Below, one piece after another: positions 14,450 through 21,134 of a stretch of DNA of 22,419 bases. Source of the stretch: JAGQUL01 sp039811765. GTDB lineage: Bacteria; Actinomycetota; Thermoleophilia; Gaiellales; SKUG01. The stretch covers positions 1-22,419 of the forward strand of contig JBDHZF010000035.1 of NCBI GenBank assembly GCA_039811765.1, given 5' to 3'. The translations under genes and the position numbers were made by a program. The notes beneath the pieces were generated by a model. It was not told the DNA's origin, made no database searches, and saw only the letters and a list, made by a program, of their open reading frames with translations. Each line of letters begins with the position of its first letter. The stretch's first letter is position 1.

Positions 14450-16510
14450 ATGCACCACTACGACCCATTCACGGGCGAACAGGGGAATTCGGGAATGCCG
14501 AGCAACGAGCAGCCGCCGACCGGACGCGGCAACAAGACCTTCGTGATCCTCGCGCTGATCGCGATCGCCGCGTTCAGCGTCACCGCGGCGCTGGCCACGT
14601 CCAAGAGCGCGTCCGCGCCGAAGGAGATCCCGCTCAGCAAGTTCTCGTCCTACCTCTCCGAGGGCAAGATCGAGCAGGCGCGCGTCTACACGCAGCAGCA
14701 GCGCGTGCTCGGGGTGCTCGAGAACGGCGACCAGTTCAGCGCGACGTACTCGCCGGACTACGAGGTGGCGAAGCGACTCGACGCGGCGAATGTGCCGTTC
14801 GACGTGTCGAACACCGGCAAGTCCAGCGGCGCGTCGTGGCTGATCCTCGTGGGCTTGCTCGGGTTCGTCGTGCTGATCGTGATGCTCAACCGCAATCGCA
14901 ACCAGGCCGCCAAGCAAGCGGCCGGCGCGCCGGGTCGCATGATGGAAAGCGGCGAGGTCGCGGTGACGTTCAACGACGTCGCCGGCTGCGACGAGGTCGT
15001 GGCGGAGCTGCAGGAGATCAAGGGCTTCCTCGAGAGTCCGGAGAAGTTCCGCGATTTGGGCGCGAACATCCCCAAGGGCGTGATGCTCTACGGGCCGCCC
15101 GGCACCGGCAAGACGCTGCTGGCGCGTGCCGTGGCGGGCGAGGCGGGCGTGCCGTTCTTCTCGATCAGCGGCTCCGATTTCGTGGAGATGTACGTCGGAG
15201 TGGGCGCGAGCCGCGTGCGCAAGCTGTTCGAGGCGGCGAAGTCGAACGCGCCGTGCGTGGTGTTCATCGACGAGATCGACGCGGTGGGTCGTCGCCGCAG
15301 CGGCAACTCGCAGGGCGGGCAGGAGGAGCGCGAGAACACGCTCAACCAGCTGCTCGTGGAGATGGACGGCTTCGCGCCGACTGACAACGTGATCGTGATG
15401 GCGGCGTCCAACCGCGCCGACATCCTCGACCCGGCGCTGACGCGACCGGGCCGATTCGATCGCAGCGTGATCGTGGACGCGCCCGATCGCAAGGGTCGCA
15501 GCGAGATCCTCAAGGTGCACGGCAAGGGCAAGCCGTTCGGCAAGGACGTGGACCTCGACGTGATCGCGCGCCAGACCGCGGGCTTCTCGGGCGCGGACCT
15601 CGCGAACCTCGTGAACGAGGCGGCGCTGCTCACCGCGCGCGGCGAGCGCAAGGAGATCACGCCGGCCGATCTGGACGAGGCGATCATGCGCGTGCTGGCA
15701 GGCCCGCAGAAGAACCGCCTGCTCAAGGACAGCGAGAAGAAGATGATCGCCGCGCACGAGATCGGGCACGCGATCGTGGCGCACGAGATGGCCGAGACGG
15801 AGCCGGTGCACAAGGTGACGATCGTGAGCCGCGGGCGCGCGCTCGGCCTGATGGTGAGCCTGAGCGAGGACGACAAGGTGATGCGCTCGCGCACCGAGCT
15901 GATGCAGCAGATGGCGGTGGCGCTCGGCGGGCGCATGGCCGAGGAGCTGATGTTCGACGAGATCTGGACCGGGGCCGAGAACGACCTCGAGAAGGTGAAC
16001 GCGATCGCGCAGCGCATGGTGCTGCAGTGGGGCATGAGCGACAACTTCGCGCTGCGCGGACTGGTGCACCACGACCAGCTGCTCGCGCACTCCGACGAGC
16101 TGAAGGCGCGCATCGACTCCGAGATCGACGCGATCGTGGGCGAGGCGAAGCTGATGGCGCAGGAAGTGCTCATCGAGCACAAGAGCGTGCTGGAGCGACT
16201 CACCGACGTGCTCGTGGAGCGCGAGACGATCGAGCGCGACGAGTTCGAGCTGCTCATGCGCGGCGGCGAGCTGCCCGCGCTGGAGATCGAGCCGGACGGC
16301 GAGGTGCATGCGGTGGCGGACACCACGCCGGTGCGCTTGGCGCGCGAGGCGACCGTGCCGCGACCGCGCCTCGGTCACGAGGGCACGTCGAGCGACGACG
16401 CGAGCTGGGCGATCGGCGACATCGATCGCCGCGATCCGCGCTCGCCCGGCGCCAAGTGGCGAGACGAGGCGAAGGCCGCGGGCGAGGACGCGAGCAGCGC
16501 GGTGGCGTAG
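14450..16510 (+). CDS. ftsH: ATP-dependent zinc metalloprotease FtsH
   Basis: FtsH is a membrane-bound hexameric AAA+ protease that extracts and degrades misfolded membrane proteins and short-lived regulators. In this 686-residue protein there are two membrane segments (about 30-48 and 128-146) flanking a small extracytoplasmic domain, the AAA+ module with Walker A GPPGTGKT (215-222) and Walker B VVFIDEID (270-277), and the second region of homology with arginines R332 and R335 in 'TRPGRFDR'. The peptidase has the zinc site HEIGH (436-440) with D512 in 'ENDLEKV' as third ligand. The motif is HEIGH rather than the commoner HEAGH. After about residue 600 comes a disordered acidic/Arg tail. The ATG at 14450 was chosen; another at 14495 is possible. 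No strong ribosome binding site is seen. Confidence 0.96.
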   Translation: MHHYDPFTGEQGNSGMPSNEQPPTGRGNKTFVILALIAIAAFSVTAALATSKSASAPKEIPLSKFSSYLSEGKIEQARVYTQQQRVLGVLENGDQFSATYSPDYEVAKRLDAANVPFDVSNTGKSSGASWLILVGLLGFVVLIVMLNRNRNQAAKQAAGAPGRMMESGEVAVTFNDVAGCDEVVAELQEIKGFLESPEKFRDLGANIPKGVMLYGPPGTGKTLLARAVAGEAGVPFFSISGSDFVEMYVGVGASRVRKLFEAAKSNAPCVVFIDEIDAVGRRRSGNSQGGQEERENTLNQLLVEMDGFAPTDNVIVMAASNRADILDPALTRPGRFDRSVIVDAPDRKGRSEILKVHGKGKPFGKDVDLDVIARQTAGFSGADLANLVNEAALLTARGERKEITPADLDEAIMRVLAGPQKNRLLKDSEKKMIAAHEIGHAIVAHEMAETEPVHKVTIVSRGRALGLMVSLSEDDKVMRSRTELMQQMAVALGGRMAEELMFDEIWTGAENDLEKVNAIAQRMVLQWGMSDNFALRGLVHHDQLLAHSDELKARIDSEIDAIVGEAKLMAQEVLIEHKSVLERLTDVLVERETIERDEFELLMRGGELPALEIEPDGEVHAVADTTPVRLAREATVPRPRLGHEGTSSDDASWAIGDIDRRDPRSPGAKWRDEAKAAGEDASSAVA

Positions 16511-16587
16511 GCGCTTCCGGCTGGCGTGCTGGCGGCGAACGGCCACGTGTTCGATGGACCAGGTTCGAGGTGGATCCGTCACGTCGG

Positions 16588-16599
16588 TACGATCGTCGC
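16588..16599 (+). promoter_or_regulatory. Leaderless -10 of the frameshifted gene
   Basis: TACGAT at 16588-16593 is six bases before the ATG at 16600. It overlaps an 8-bp palindrome ACGATCGT (16589-16596). Confidence 0.4.
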
Positions 16600-17071
16600 A
16601 TGAACGCTTCTGCTGCTACCTCCAGCATTGCCCGTCCGTCCTTCGACCCCTTGAGCGCCGTGTGGAAGGACGTGCAGCTGGTGAGTCACATCACCAACGC
16701 CTTCAATCCGATTGGTGCGACGGTCATACCGTTGTACGCGACGTTGCCGGGTGGCGACACGGCGAATCGGCAGGGAGTCGGTTTCAGGAAGGTGTCGTCG
16801 CTCGATGTGGCAGCAGCGACTGCAGCCGAAATGCTCGGGGGGCAAGCGGCAGGCCGTCGCCGTTCTGCAGGCGGCGAACGGCGAGCTGTTCCTGACGCCG
16901 CTCGGAACGCCCCACACGATTGAGAACCTGCGCGCGGGGCGCATGGAAGCTTCGGATGCGAGCGGCGGCTTGTTCCGGCCGGAGATCCACGATGTCGTGG
17001 CGGTGGTCGACGGCGACGGGATCCTGCGAACCGATCTCAAGCCGCTGGGTTCGTCCTGGCTGGACCGCTGA
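16600..17071 (+). pseudogene. Unknown protein gene interrupted by a frameshift in a G6 run
   Basis: From the ATG at 16600 the frame encodes 'SFDPLSAVWKDVQLVSHITNAFNPIGATVIPLYATLPGGDTANRQGVGFRKVSSLDVAAATAAEMLGG'. Beyond the six Gs at 16837-16842 this frame degenerates into an Arg/Ala-rich tail and stops at 16923. The next frame carries the sensible continuation, 'KRQAVAVLQAANGELFLTPLGTPHTIENLRAGRMEAS' to 'DLKPLGSSWLDR', ending at 17071. Removing one G restores a 156-residue protein. The family is not recognised, and no membrane segment or catalytic motif stands out. The cause could be a sequencing error in the homopolymer, a true mutation, or length variation of the G run acting as a switch. 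The in-frame product without correction is 107 residues. The promoter looks intact and leaderless. Confidence 0.65.
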
Positions 17072-17080
17072 CGCGTCGAG

Positions 17081-17593
17081 TCAGAAACCGGTGAGCGGAT
17101 CGCCGCCGCGCTCGATCCGCTCGATGTCGAGCAAGTCTTGCGGACGCCCGGCCGCGCGCTTCATCGCGATGAGGTCGTCCTTGCCGGCGAACCAAATGCG
17201 GCCTGCGTCGGGATCGACGATATCGACCGCGTTCGTGCGAAGTTGATCGTAGCCATCGACTCCAGCAACGTACTGCAGGATGTCGATTCGGCCAGCCGTG
17301 GTTCGGAGCAGCCAGTTGCCGCCGAAGTCCAAGTTCTCGCGGGACCAGTCCAGCGGTGCCTCGTTCGCTGCGAAATCGCCAATGCCGAGTGGGGTTGCTT
17401 CCAGTTCGGCCAATGCGGCCCATAGGCGATCGAGGTTCTCGGGATTCGGGTCCGGAACGATGTCGATGTCCTTGGTGGCGCGAGGTGCCTTGTGCGCCAT
17501 TAGTGCAAGGCCACCGATGACCACGTATTCCACATCGTGTTGGTTGAGTGCCCCGATGAGCAGGGAGACTTTGAGATCGGGGATATCCGTCAT
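17081..17593 (-). CDS. Nucleotidyltransferase-fold protein, possible toxin
   Basis: This 170-residue protein has the signature of a small polymerase-beta-type nucleotidyltransferase: 'EYVVIGGLALMAHKAPRATKDIDIVPD' gives the GG motif (G27-G28), the conserved Arg-x-Thr and the metal-binding pair D42/D44. D104 in 'GRIDIL' is a likely third acidic residue, and 'DDLIAMKRAAGRPQDLLDIERI' (139-160) is the conserved C-terminal helix. It resembles AbiEii/MNT-like proteins, including DUF6036-type ones, some of which are toxins that modify tRNA or partner proteins. Its ATG overlaps the stop of the upstream HTH protein gene by four bases (ATGA at 17590-17593), so the two form one operon and probably one module. 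Activity against a specific target is unknown. Confidence 0.8.
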   Translation of the reverse strand: MTDIPDLKVSLLIGALNQHDVEYVVIGGLALMAHKAPRATKDIDIVPDPNPENLDRLWAALAELEATPLGIGDFAANEAPLDWSRENLDFGGNWLLRTTAGRIDILQYVAGVDGYDQLRTNAVDIVDPDAGRIWFAGKDDLIAMKRAAGRPQDLLDIERIERGGDPLTGF

Positions 17594-18024
17594 GCTGCTC
17601 CCCGTTCGCTCACGAGTCGTGCGAAGCGCGTGCCAACCTCGATCAGCTCCGAGATCTGCCGGAATTCACTCATTCGCGTGCGTCGTTCGTTCGCTGCTTC
17701 GATCGCGTCCGCCAGCGAGCATCCCGCCAGCTCCCGCTCGAACGCGATTGCGACGAGTCGCTCGCGTGGGATCGCCGTGCGAGTCGAGCCTTCGGCGATC
17801 GGCTCGACCTTGATTCGGCCCGCTGAGACGTGGCGGTCGATCGCCTGCACCGAGCAGCCGAGCAGCTTAGCTGCGACCGTCTTGCGGACGAGGGGAACGA
17901 CCATGCTCCCAAGCGCGTTTTCGACGGTAGCGAGCTCGCGACGGATCGTTTCGCGCACCTTGCGTCCCTCCACGCGCAGTGCCACGATCGAGCGCAGAAT
18001 CTCCAGCTGTTCGTTGGCTTTCAT
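17590..18024 (-). CDS. Helix-turn-helix protein paired with the nucleotidyltransferase
   Basis: This 144-residue predicted DNA-binding protein has a likely helical, coiled-coil-forming N-terminus (about 5-40), then an excisionase/MerR-like helix-turn-helix, 'RKTVAAKLLGCSVQAIDRHVSAGRIKVEPIAEGSTRTAIPRERLVAIAFERE' (47-98). The short 'wing' ends in a basic 'TRTAIPRE', and a helical C-terminus with 'DAIEAANERRTRMSEFRQISELIEVGTRFARLVSERG' (106-142) could contact the partner. It is translationally coupled to the nucleotidyltransferase gene. The order regulator then enzyme, and the overlap, resemble a toxin-antitoxin operon, with this protein as the putative antitoxin and autorepressor. That role is inference. 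The ATG at 18024 is preferred because TACCAT lies exactly six bases upstream. The open frame continues further upstream, antisense to nothing recognisable. Confidence 0.75.
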   Translation of the reverse strand: MKANEQLEILRSIVALRVEGRKVRETIRRELATVENALGSMVVPLVRKTVAAKLLGCSVQAIDRHVSAGRIKVEPIAEGSTRTAIPRERLVAIAFERELAGCSLADAIEAANERRTRMSEFRQISELIEVGTRFARLVSERGAA

Positions 18025-18040
18025 GGCCACATGGTAGCCA
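18024..18040 (-). promoter_or_regulatory. Leaderless -10 inside an imperfect palindrome (HTH-nucleotidyltransferase operon)
   Basis: On the minus strand TACCAT (18036-18031) lies six bases before the ATG. The 17 bases from 18040 to 18024, TGGCTACCATGTGGCCA, form an imperfect palindrome with outer arms TGGC/GCCA and inner AC/GT, covering the -10 and reaching the start codon. This is a natural operator position for the HTH protein itself. Confidence 0.4.
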
Positions 18041-18077
18041 GTGGTGTTGGTGAAATCAATGCGAAAACAACAACAGG

Positions 18078-18878
18078 CTACGCCGGCGTCGCGGTCGCGA
18101 GGAGCGCGTCGATGGCGGCCATGCCCTCGTCGCCGAGGTCGAGCGTGAAGTCGTTCACGTAGAGCTCGATGTGGCGGCGTTGGACATCCTCGCTCATCTC
18201 CTGCGCGTGCTCGCGCACCCACGCGGCGGAGTCAGCGGGGTGGTCGAAGGCGTGCTGCACGCTGGCGCTCAGAGCTTGTTCGATGTGGGCGGCGGTGTCG
18301 TCGTCGATGTCGTCGCGCACGCAGATCGTGGCAAGCGGCAGCGGCATGTTCGTGCGCTGCTCCCACCACTCGCCGAGGTCGGCGACCTTCACGAGGCCGT
18401 GGTCGACGTAGGTAAAGCGACTCTCGTGGATGATCAGCCCGGCGTCGACCTCGCCATGCTCGACCGCGCCGAGCACCTCGTCGTAGCGCAGCTCGACCGT
18501 CTCGCCGAGCGTGTCGCCTGCGGCGAGGCCCAGCAGCAGAAACGCTGTGGTGTCGCGGCCCGGGATCGCGATCAGGCCCGCGGCGGCTTCGGCGAGGGTC
18601 ATTGGTTCGCGCGCGACCACGAGCGGGCCGACGCCGCGTCCGAGCGCCGCGCCCGAGCGCAGCGGGCGATAGCGATCGCGCAGTTGGGCGAGCGCGCCGA
18701 AGCTGAGCTTCGTCACCGGCAGCTCGACGTGGTGGGCGCGCCGATTGAGTTCCTCGATGTCGTGCATCGCGGGCACGAGCGTCACGGGCGAGTCGATAAG
18801 CCCGTGCGTAACCGCGTGGAACGCGAACGTGTCGTTGGGGCAGGGCGAGAAGCCGAACTCGAGCTCAGTCGGGATCAT
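18078..18878 (-). CDS. mqnD: 1,4-dihydroxy-6-naphthoate synthase (menaquinone, futalosine pathway)
   Basis: MqnD cleaves cyclic dehypoxanthinyl futalosine to 1,4-dihydroxy-6-naphthoate, a middle step of the futalosine route to menaquinone. This 266-residue protein shows the family hallmark 'FGFSPCPNDTFAFHA' (8-22), then 'VTKLSFGAL', the ligand loop 'IPGRDTTAFLLL' and 'DAGLIIHESRFTY', whose H151-E152 corresponds to the conserved histidine region implicated in catalysis. It has the periplasmic-binding-protein-like fold but no signal peptide, so it is cytoplasmic. The start at 18878 overlaps the end of mqnB by 14 bp. TAGTCT (18890-18885) lies exactly six bases before the ATG, so the gene may also have its own leaderless transcript from inside mqnB. 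Confidence 0.94.
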   Translation of the reverse strand: MIPTELEFGFSPCPNDTFAFHAVTHGLIDSPVTLVPAMHDIEELNRRAHHVELPVTKLSFGALAQLRDRYRPLRSGAALGRGVGPLVVAREPMTLAEAAAGLIAIPGRDTTAFLLLGLAAGDTLGETVELRYDEVLGAVEHGEVDAGLIIHESRFTYVDHGLVKVADLGEWWEQRTNMPLPLATICVRDDIDDDTAAHIEQALSASVQHAFDHPADSAAWVREHAQEMSEDVQRRHIELYVNDFTLDLGDEGMAAIDALLATATPA

Positions 18879-19434
18879 GGGGGGAGACTATCGCCCGCAC
18901 AAGGTGCGGCAGCGCCGCGGCGAGCGTTTCGAGCGCGTGGTCGATGTGCCAATTGCCGCGATCGTCCTCTTCGATCTCGTTGGCGATGACGCGAACTTCG
19001 ATCGCGGGGATGCCAGCGAGGTCGGCGGCGCGCAGCACCGCGAAGCCCTCCATCGCTTCGACGTCGCAACCGGCGGTGCCGCCCACGTCCGCGCTCGTGC
19101 CGATCGTGGTGACGACCGCGTCGCCCAGCGCGGTGTGCAGGTTCGCGAGCAAGACCTCGTCACCGGCGAGCTCGCGATGGACGAGTCGCGAGCGCGTGTC
19201 GTCGTACGTGGATGCGATGCCGATCACGAGGGTGCCGGGCTCGAAGCCCGTTGCCCGCCGCGCGCCGGCGATGCCCACGTGCAGGATCGCGCTCGGGCGC
19301 GGCTCGCGCGCGAGCCGGGCAGCCACTCGCGCGGCGGCGTCCACCGGGCCAACGCCGCAGACGAACGGCTCGACGTCGCCGATCCCGGATGCGCCGGCGA
19401 GTTCGCCCTCGGTTGCGGCGACGACGAGCAGCAT
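18865..19434 (-). CDS. mqnB: Futalosine hydrolase (menaquinone, futalosine pathway)
   Basis: This nucleosidase-fold protein of 189 residues is best read as MqnB, which removes hypoxanthine from futalosine to give dehypoxanthinyl futalosine. Family features are 'VCGVGPVDAAARVAARLA' (25-42), 'ILHVGIAGA' (50-58), 'VEAMEGFAVLRAA' (125-137), holding the substrate-binding M128-E129 pair, and 'VRVIANEIEEDDRGNWHIDHAL' (147-168). N152 stands where methylthioadenosine nucleosidases have Asp, and the following Arg and Trp are typical of futalosine hydrolase. Adjacency to mqnD supports this strongly. The ATG at 19434 shares its A with the stop of a small proline-rich ORF (TGATG). The protein is a little shorter than many homologues. 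Confidence 0.88.
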   Translation of the reverse strand: MLLVVAATEGELAGASGIGDVEPFVCGVGPVDAAARVAARLAREPRPSAILHVGIAGARRATGFEPGTLVIGIASTYDDTRSRLVHRELAGDEVLLANLHTALGDAVVTTIGTSADVGGTAGCDVEAMEGFAVLRAADLAGIPAIEVRVIANEIEEDDRGNWHIDHALETLAAALPHLVRAIVSPHDPD

Positions 19435-19661
19435 CAGCCGAACAGCGTGGGATCGGTGCCGGGCAGTGGCGGGCCCGAGATCCATGGGTCGGGCGCGAGC
19501 CACGGGTTCGCGTAGATCGGCGGCGTGGGCGGCGCAGAGGGCACCGGAGCGCTGCCGCAGGGGTACAGGCTGCCGCAATCGTCGCTGCCGACGGGCGGCA
19601 CGGGCGGCGTCGGGTCGTAACTGAACGCGGTGCGAAGGATCGGTGTCGGAAACGTCTGCAT
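19434..19661 (-). CDS. Small proline-rich protein coupled to mqnB
   Basis: This 75-codon ORF encodes an unusual peptide: 21 of 75 residues are proline, in runs such as 'YDPTPPVPPVG', 'PVPSAPPTPPIYANPW' and 'SGPPLPGTDP', with two cysteines (C29, C35). There is no membrane segment or signal peptide, and the sequence is probably disordered. The family is not recognised. Its reality is supported by the TGATG overlap with mqnB, the same junction as at two other operons here, and by TACGCT (minus strand, 19676-19671) nine bases before its ATG. Proline-rich translation is slow, so it could act as a leader ORF controlling mqnB translation instead of making a useful protein. A chance ORF remains possible. 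Confidence 0.5.
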   Translation of the reverse strand: MQTFPTPILRTAFSYDPTPPVPPVGSDDCGSLYPCGSAPVPSAPPTPPIYANPWLAPDPWISGPPLPGTDPTLFG

Positions 19662-19703
19662 CGTCTCGGAAGCGTACCGCGAGGCGCGCGCGCGATGATG
19701 CAG

Positions 19704-20996
19704 TCACACGCGGCGCGCGAGCACCCGCTCGATCGCCGTGCCGTCCACCAGCTCGGCGACGAGCCGCACGTTGCCGCACCGCACCTCGTCGCCCTCGGCA
19801 GGCAGGGCGCCGAGCGCGTCCATGAGCAGGCCGGCCACGGTGGCTGCCGTGGAGTCGGCCGGCACGTCGAGCCCGAGGTCGGGCAGGTCGTGCACGGGGT
19901 AGGTGCCGGGCAGCTCGAACCAGCCGTCGTCGCGCAGGCGGTAGCCGCGTGAATCGTCCGGGGCGAGGTCGCGGTCGAGCTCGTCGTAGACCTCGCCGAC
20001 GATCTCCTCGAGCAGGTCCTCCACAGTCACCATGCCGAGGATCGTGCCGTGCTCGTCGGCCACGAGCGCGACCTGGCGGTGGGCGCGCTGCAGCAGGCGC
20101 AGCACGTCGAGCACGAGCGCGTTCTCGGGCACGATCGTGGGCGGCAGGCGCAGCGCGTCGCGCAGCGTGGTGGTGGTCGGGTCGGCGAGGCACAGCAGGT
20201 GTCCGAGCACCGCCACGGCGATGGGCTCCTGCACGTCGGCTCCGGCGGCGACGGGGGCGCGGGTGAAGCCGTTGGTGGAGAGCCCGGAGATCGCGTCGTC
20301 GATGGTGGATTCGGCGTCGAGCACGAACAGGTCGCGGCGGGGCACCAGCACCTCGCGCACGGTGCGCTCGCGCAGCTCGAGCACGCGCTCGAGCAGGCCG
20401 CGCTGGCTGGCGGGGATGCTCGATTCGGTGGCGATCACGTCGAGCACCTCCTCGTCGGTGAGCAGGTCAGTGGAGGCGGTGTCGTCGCCGGCGCCGAAGG
20501 GGCGCGCCACGAGCGTGGTGGAGCGCGCGAGCAGCCACACGAGCGGGCGCGCGACGCGGGCGATGAAGGCGACGGGCAGGGCGGCGCGCAGGGCCCAGCG
20601 CTCGGGGCGGCGCATGGCGATGCGCTTGGGCACGAGCTCGCCGAACACGAGGGTGACGTACGTGAGCAGGAGCGTCACGATCATGATGGATGCGGTTTTG
20701 GCGGCGCGGCCGAGAGCGCCCTCGAGGACGGGCTCGAGCGGGGCGGCGAGCGAGACGGCGGCGGTGGCGGAGGCGAGGAAGCCGGCGAGGGTGATGCCTA
20801 CCTGGATCGTGCTCAGGAAGCTGGTGGGCTCCTCGCTCAGGGCGAGCAGCGTGCGTCCGCGCCGGCCCTCGGTCTCGGCCAGGCGCACGAGCTGGCTGCG
20901 GCGCAGCGACACCACGGCGAGCTCGGTGCCGGAGAACGCCGCGTTCACGAGCACGAGCAGCAGGATCAGGGCGAGGTCGAGCACGAGCGGGTCCAC
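19704..20996 (-). CDS. CNNM/CBS-domain membrane protein (hemolysin C/CorC-like)
   Basis: This 430-residue membrane protein belongs to the CNNM (DUF21)-CBS-CorC_HlyC family, whose members are linked to magnesium or cobalt transport and resistance. Residues 1-165 form the DUF21 domain, with hydrophobic segments near 5-27, 62-84 and 103-125 and the conserved 'FSGTELAVVSLRRSQL' (21-36) and 'FGELVPKRIAMRRPE' (118-132). A pair of CBS domains follows (about 205-335; 'REVLVPRRDLFVLDAESTIDDAI' and 'HRQVALVADEHGTILGMVTVEDLLEEIVGEVYDE'). The end is the CorC_HlyC domain (about 350-430). The start is GTG at 20996, before the first membrane segment. Hemolysis is not implied by the family name. It is divergent from the ATPase gene across a 138-bp gap with tandem repeats. 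Confidence 0.92.
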   Translation of the reverse strand: MDPLVLDLALILLLVLVNAAFSGTELAVVSLRRSQLVRLAETEGRRGRTLLALSEEPTSFLSTIQVGITLAGFLASATAAVSLAAPLEPVLEGALGRAAKTASIMIVTLLLTYVTLVFGELVPKRIAMRRPERWALRAALPVAFIARVARPLVWLLARSTTLVARPFGAGDDTASTDLLTDEEVLDVIATESSIPASQRGLLERVLELRERTVREVLVPRRDLFVLDAESTIDDAISGLSTNGFTRAPVAAGADVQEPIAVAVLGHLLCLADPTTTTLRDALRLPPTIVPENALVLDVLRLLQRAHRQVALVADEHGTILGMVTVEDLLEEIVGEVYDELDRDLAPDDSRGYRLRDDGWFELPGTYPVHDLPDLGLDVPADSTAATVAGLLMDALGALPAEGDEVRCGNVRLVAELVDGTAIERVLARRV

Positions 20997-21071
20997 GTGG
21001 GAGGACTCTTACCCGGAATGGCGTGTGGCGTGCGGTGAAAACGCAGAGGAACGGCCTGCGCTCACAACGAG

Positions 21072-21116
21072 TACGCCAGTTGGCGTTACGCCGGTTGGCG
21101 TTACGCCGGTTGGCGT
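21072..21116. repeat. Three tandem 15-bp palindromic repeats
   Basis: TACGCCAGTTGGCGT (21072-21086) is followed directly by two copies of TACGCCGGTTGGCGT (21087-21101 and 21102-21116). Each unit is itself an inverted repeat (ACGCC/GGCGT, extended to ACGCCA/TGGCGT in the first), and the junctions form a second palindrome (GGCGTTACGCC). The array ends 18 bp before the ATPase start codon and covers its -35 region, as a multi-site operator would. Fifteen-bp spacing places successive sites at about one and a half helical turns. Confidence 0.85.
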
Positions 21117-21122
21117 AATGGG

Positions 21123-21134
21123 TATGTGGCGCGC
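21123..21134 (+). promoter_or_regulatory. Degenerate leaderless -10 of the ATPase gene
   Basis: TATGTG at 21123-21128 stands exactly six bases before the ATG at 21135, the spacing seen at other genes here, but its last base is G rather than T. It lies just after the tandem repeats, so a protein on the repeats would block polymerase. Confidence 0.3.

Noticed and set aside
14147..16582. A long minus-strand open frame opposite ftsH
   Set aside because: Its sequence over ftsH is His/Arg/Leu-rich shadow. Only the last 51 codons, outside ftsH, are considered separately.
21072..21116. The three repeats as a CRISPR array
   Set aside because: The units are 15 bp, abut without spacers and lie on a promoter. 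No cas gene is present.
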